Part shown: positions 5,345-5,542 of the stretch, one piece after another | Layout: the number at the start of each line of letters is the position of its first letter | Numbering within the stretch: the first letter of the stretch is position 1 | Assembly (NCBI GenBank): GCA_013298415.1 | Contig: JAAFHN010000209.1 | Location: 1 to 5,542 of the forward strand | DNA from: Comamonadaceae bacterium | GTDB lineage: Bacteria > Pseudomonadota > Gammaproteobacteria > Burkholderiales > Burkholderiaceae_C | Direction of reading: 5' to 3' | Length of the DNA stretch: 5,542 nucleotides | Notes under the pieces: model-generated | What the model saw: only the letters and a program-made list of their open reading frames with translations | Databases searched by the model: none | Told to the model about the DNA's origin: nothing | Made by a program: the position numbers and the translations under genes

Positions 5345-5542
5345 GCGGCTCCCAACTGATCCGCTGGCTTGGCCGTGGGTGGTACGGGCTTGGGCTTGCG
5401 CAGGCTTGCGGTTTTGGCGATCAGCTCAGGCTTGGCGAATGCGGCCTTGCGTTTGTCAGATTTCGGTGTTGTGGATGTACTCTGCTGGGCTGCCCGCGCG
5501 GTGATCGGGTTTGCGGTGATTGGCTTCGCGGCCTTTGGCGCG
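5341..5542 (-). CDS. C-terminal 67 residues of a Lys/Ala/Pro-rich protein (cut by window edge), unrecognised
   Basis: On the minus strand, the frame ending in TGA at 5343-5341 is open to the window edge and gives 67 residues: APKAAKPITANPITARAAQQ, then STSTTPKSDKRKAAFAKPEL, then a basic Pro-rich end closing ADQLGAA. Lys, Ala, Pro, Thr and Arg dominate; no folded domain is visible. Its stop overlaps the sixA start (ATGA), the usual sign of a coupled operon, and the sixA ribosome site lies inside this frame, both supporting real coding. It is probably a disordered C-terminal tail. From memory, genes beside sixA and ppx in relatives include ppk and CYTH/CHAD-domain polyphosphate-binding proteins, and a CHAD protein with a basic tail would fit, but nothing here proves it. 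Confidence 0.7.
   Translation of the reverse strand, partial: APKAAKPITANPITARAAQQSTSTTPKSDKRKAAFAKPELIAKTASLRKPKPVPPTAKPADQLGAA

Overview
The window looks like the chromosome of a GC-rich betaproteobacterium, most likely Burkholderiales and perhaps Comamonadaceae. It is about 60% G+C by eye. The lineage call rests on protein style (GlmM, a Ppx with an IDIGGRSTE motif, a Tat-exported orphan binding protein, an Ala/Lys/Pro-rich protein) and on glmM lying near ppx. It is inferred from memory of such genomes, not from a search. Genes fill nearly all of it, with no RNA gene, insertion sequence, phage gene or CRISPR array visible.

Layout. Positions 1-541 (minus) hold the first 180 codons of glmM, phosphoglucosamine mutase of the cell-envelope UDP-GlcNAc pathway, cut by the left edge. 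A 199-bp divergent intergenic region follows. Its right half carries a good candidate Pho box (two GTCA-core heptamers, 11-bp period) and a plausible -10 box facing right. Rightward come a FAS1 (fasciclin) lipoprotein (741-1259), a Tat-exported Leu/Ile/Val-type ABC substrate-binding protein without its transporter (1284-2420), and ppx, exopolyphosphatase (2547-4064). After a 151-bp gap with an extended -10 promoter and a 15-bp perfect palindrome comes a 186-residue protein with a Lys/Ala/Pro-rich tail and a C-terminal ribbon-helix-helix-like domain (4216-4776). Converging on it from the right is sixA, a histidine phosphatase (4829-5344, minus). The stop codon of a further Lys/Ala/Pro-rich reading frame, cut by the right edge (5341-5542), overlaps the sixA start as ATGA.

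How they may fit together. ppx removes phosphate from polyphosphate, and in relatives (from memory) glmM and ppx flank the pst-pho phosphate-uptake and regulatory genes. Here those genes are absent between glmM and ppx, and a FAS1 lipoprotein and an orphan binding protein sit in the gap, yet a Pho-box-like site remains. Two Lys/Ala/Pro-rich basic sequences lie beside ppx and sixA. Such tails suit binding to a polyanion, DNA or polyphosphate, as for the histone H1-like AlgP of Pseudomonas. The most interesting hypothesis is therefore a phosphate/polyphosphate neighbourhood with a polyanion-binding RHH-tail protein that may control its own promoter. This is inference; the individual motifs are directly visible.
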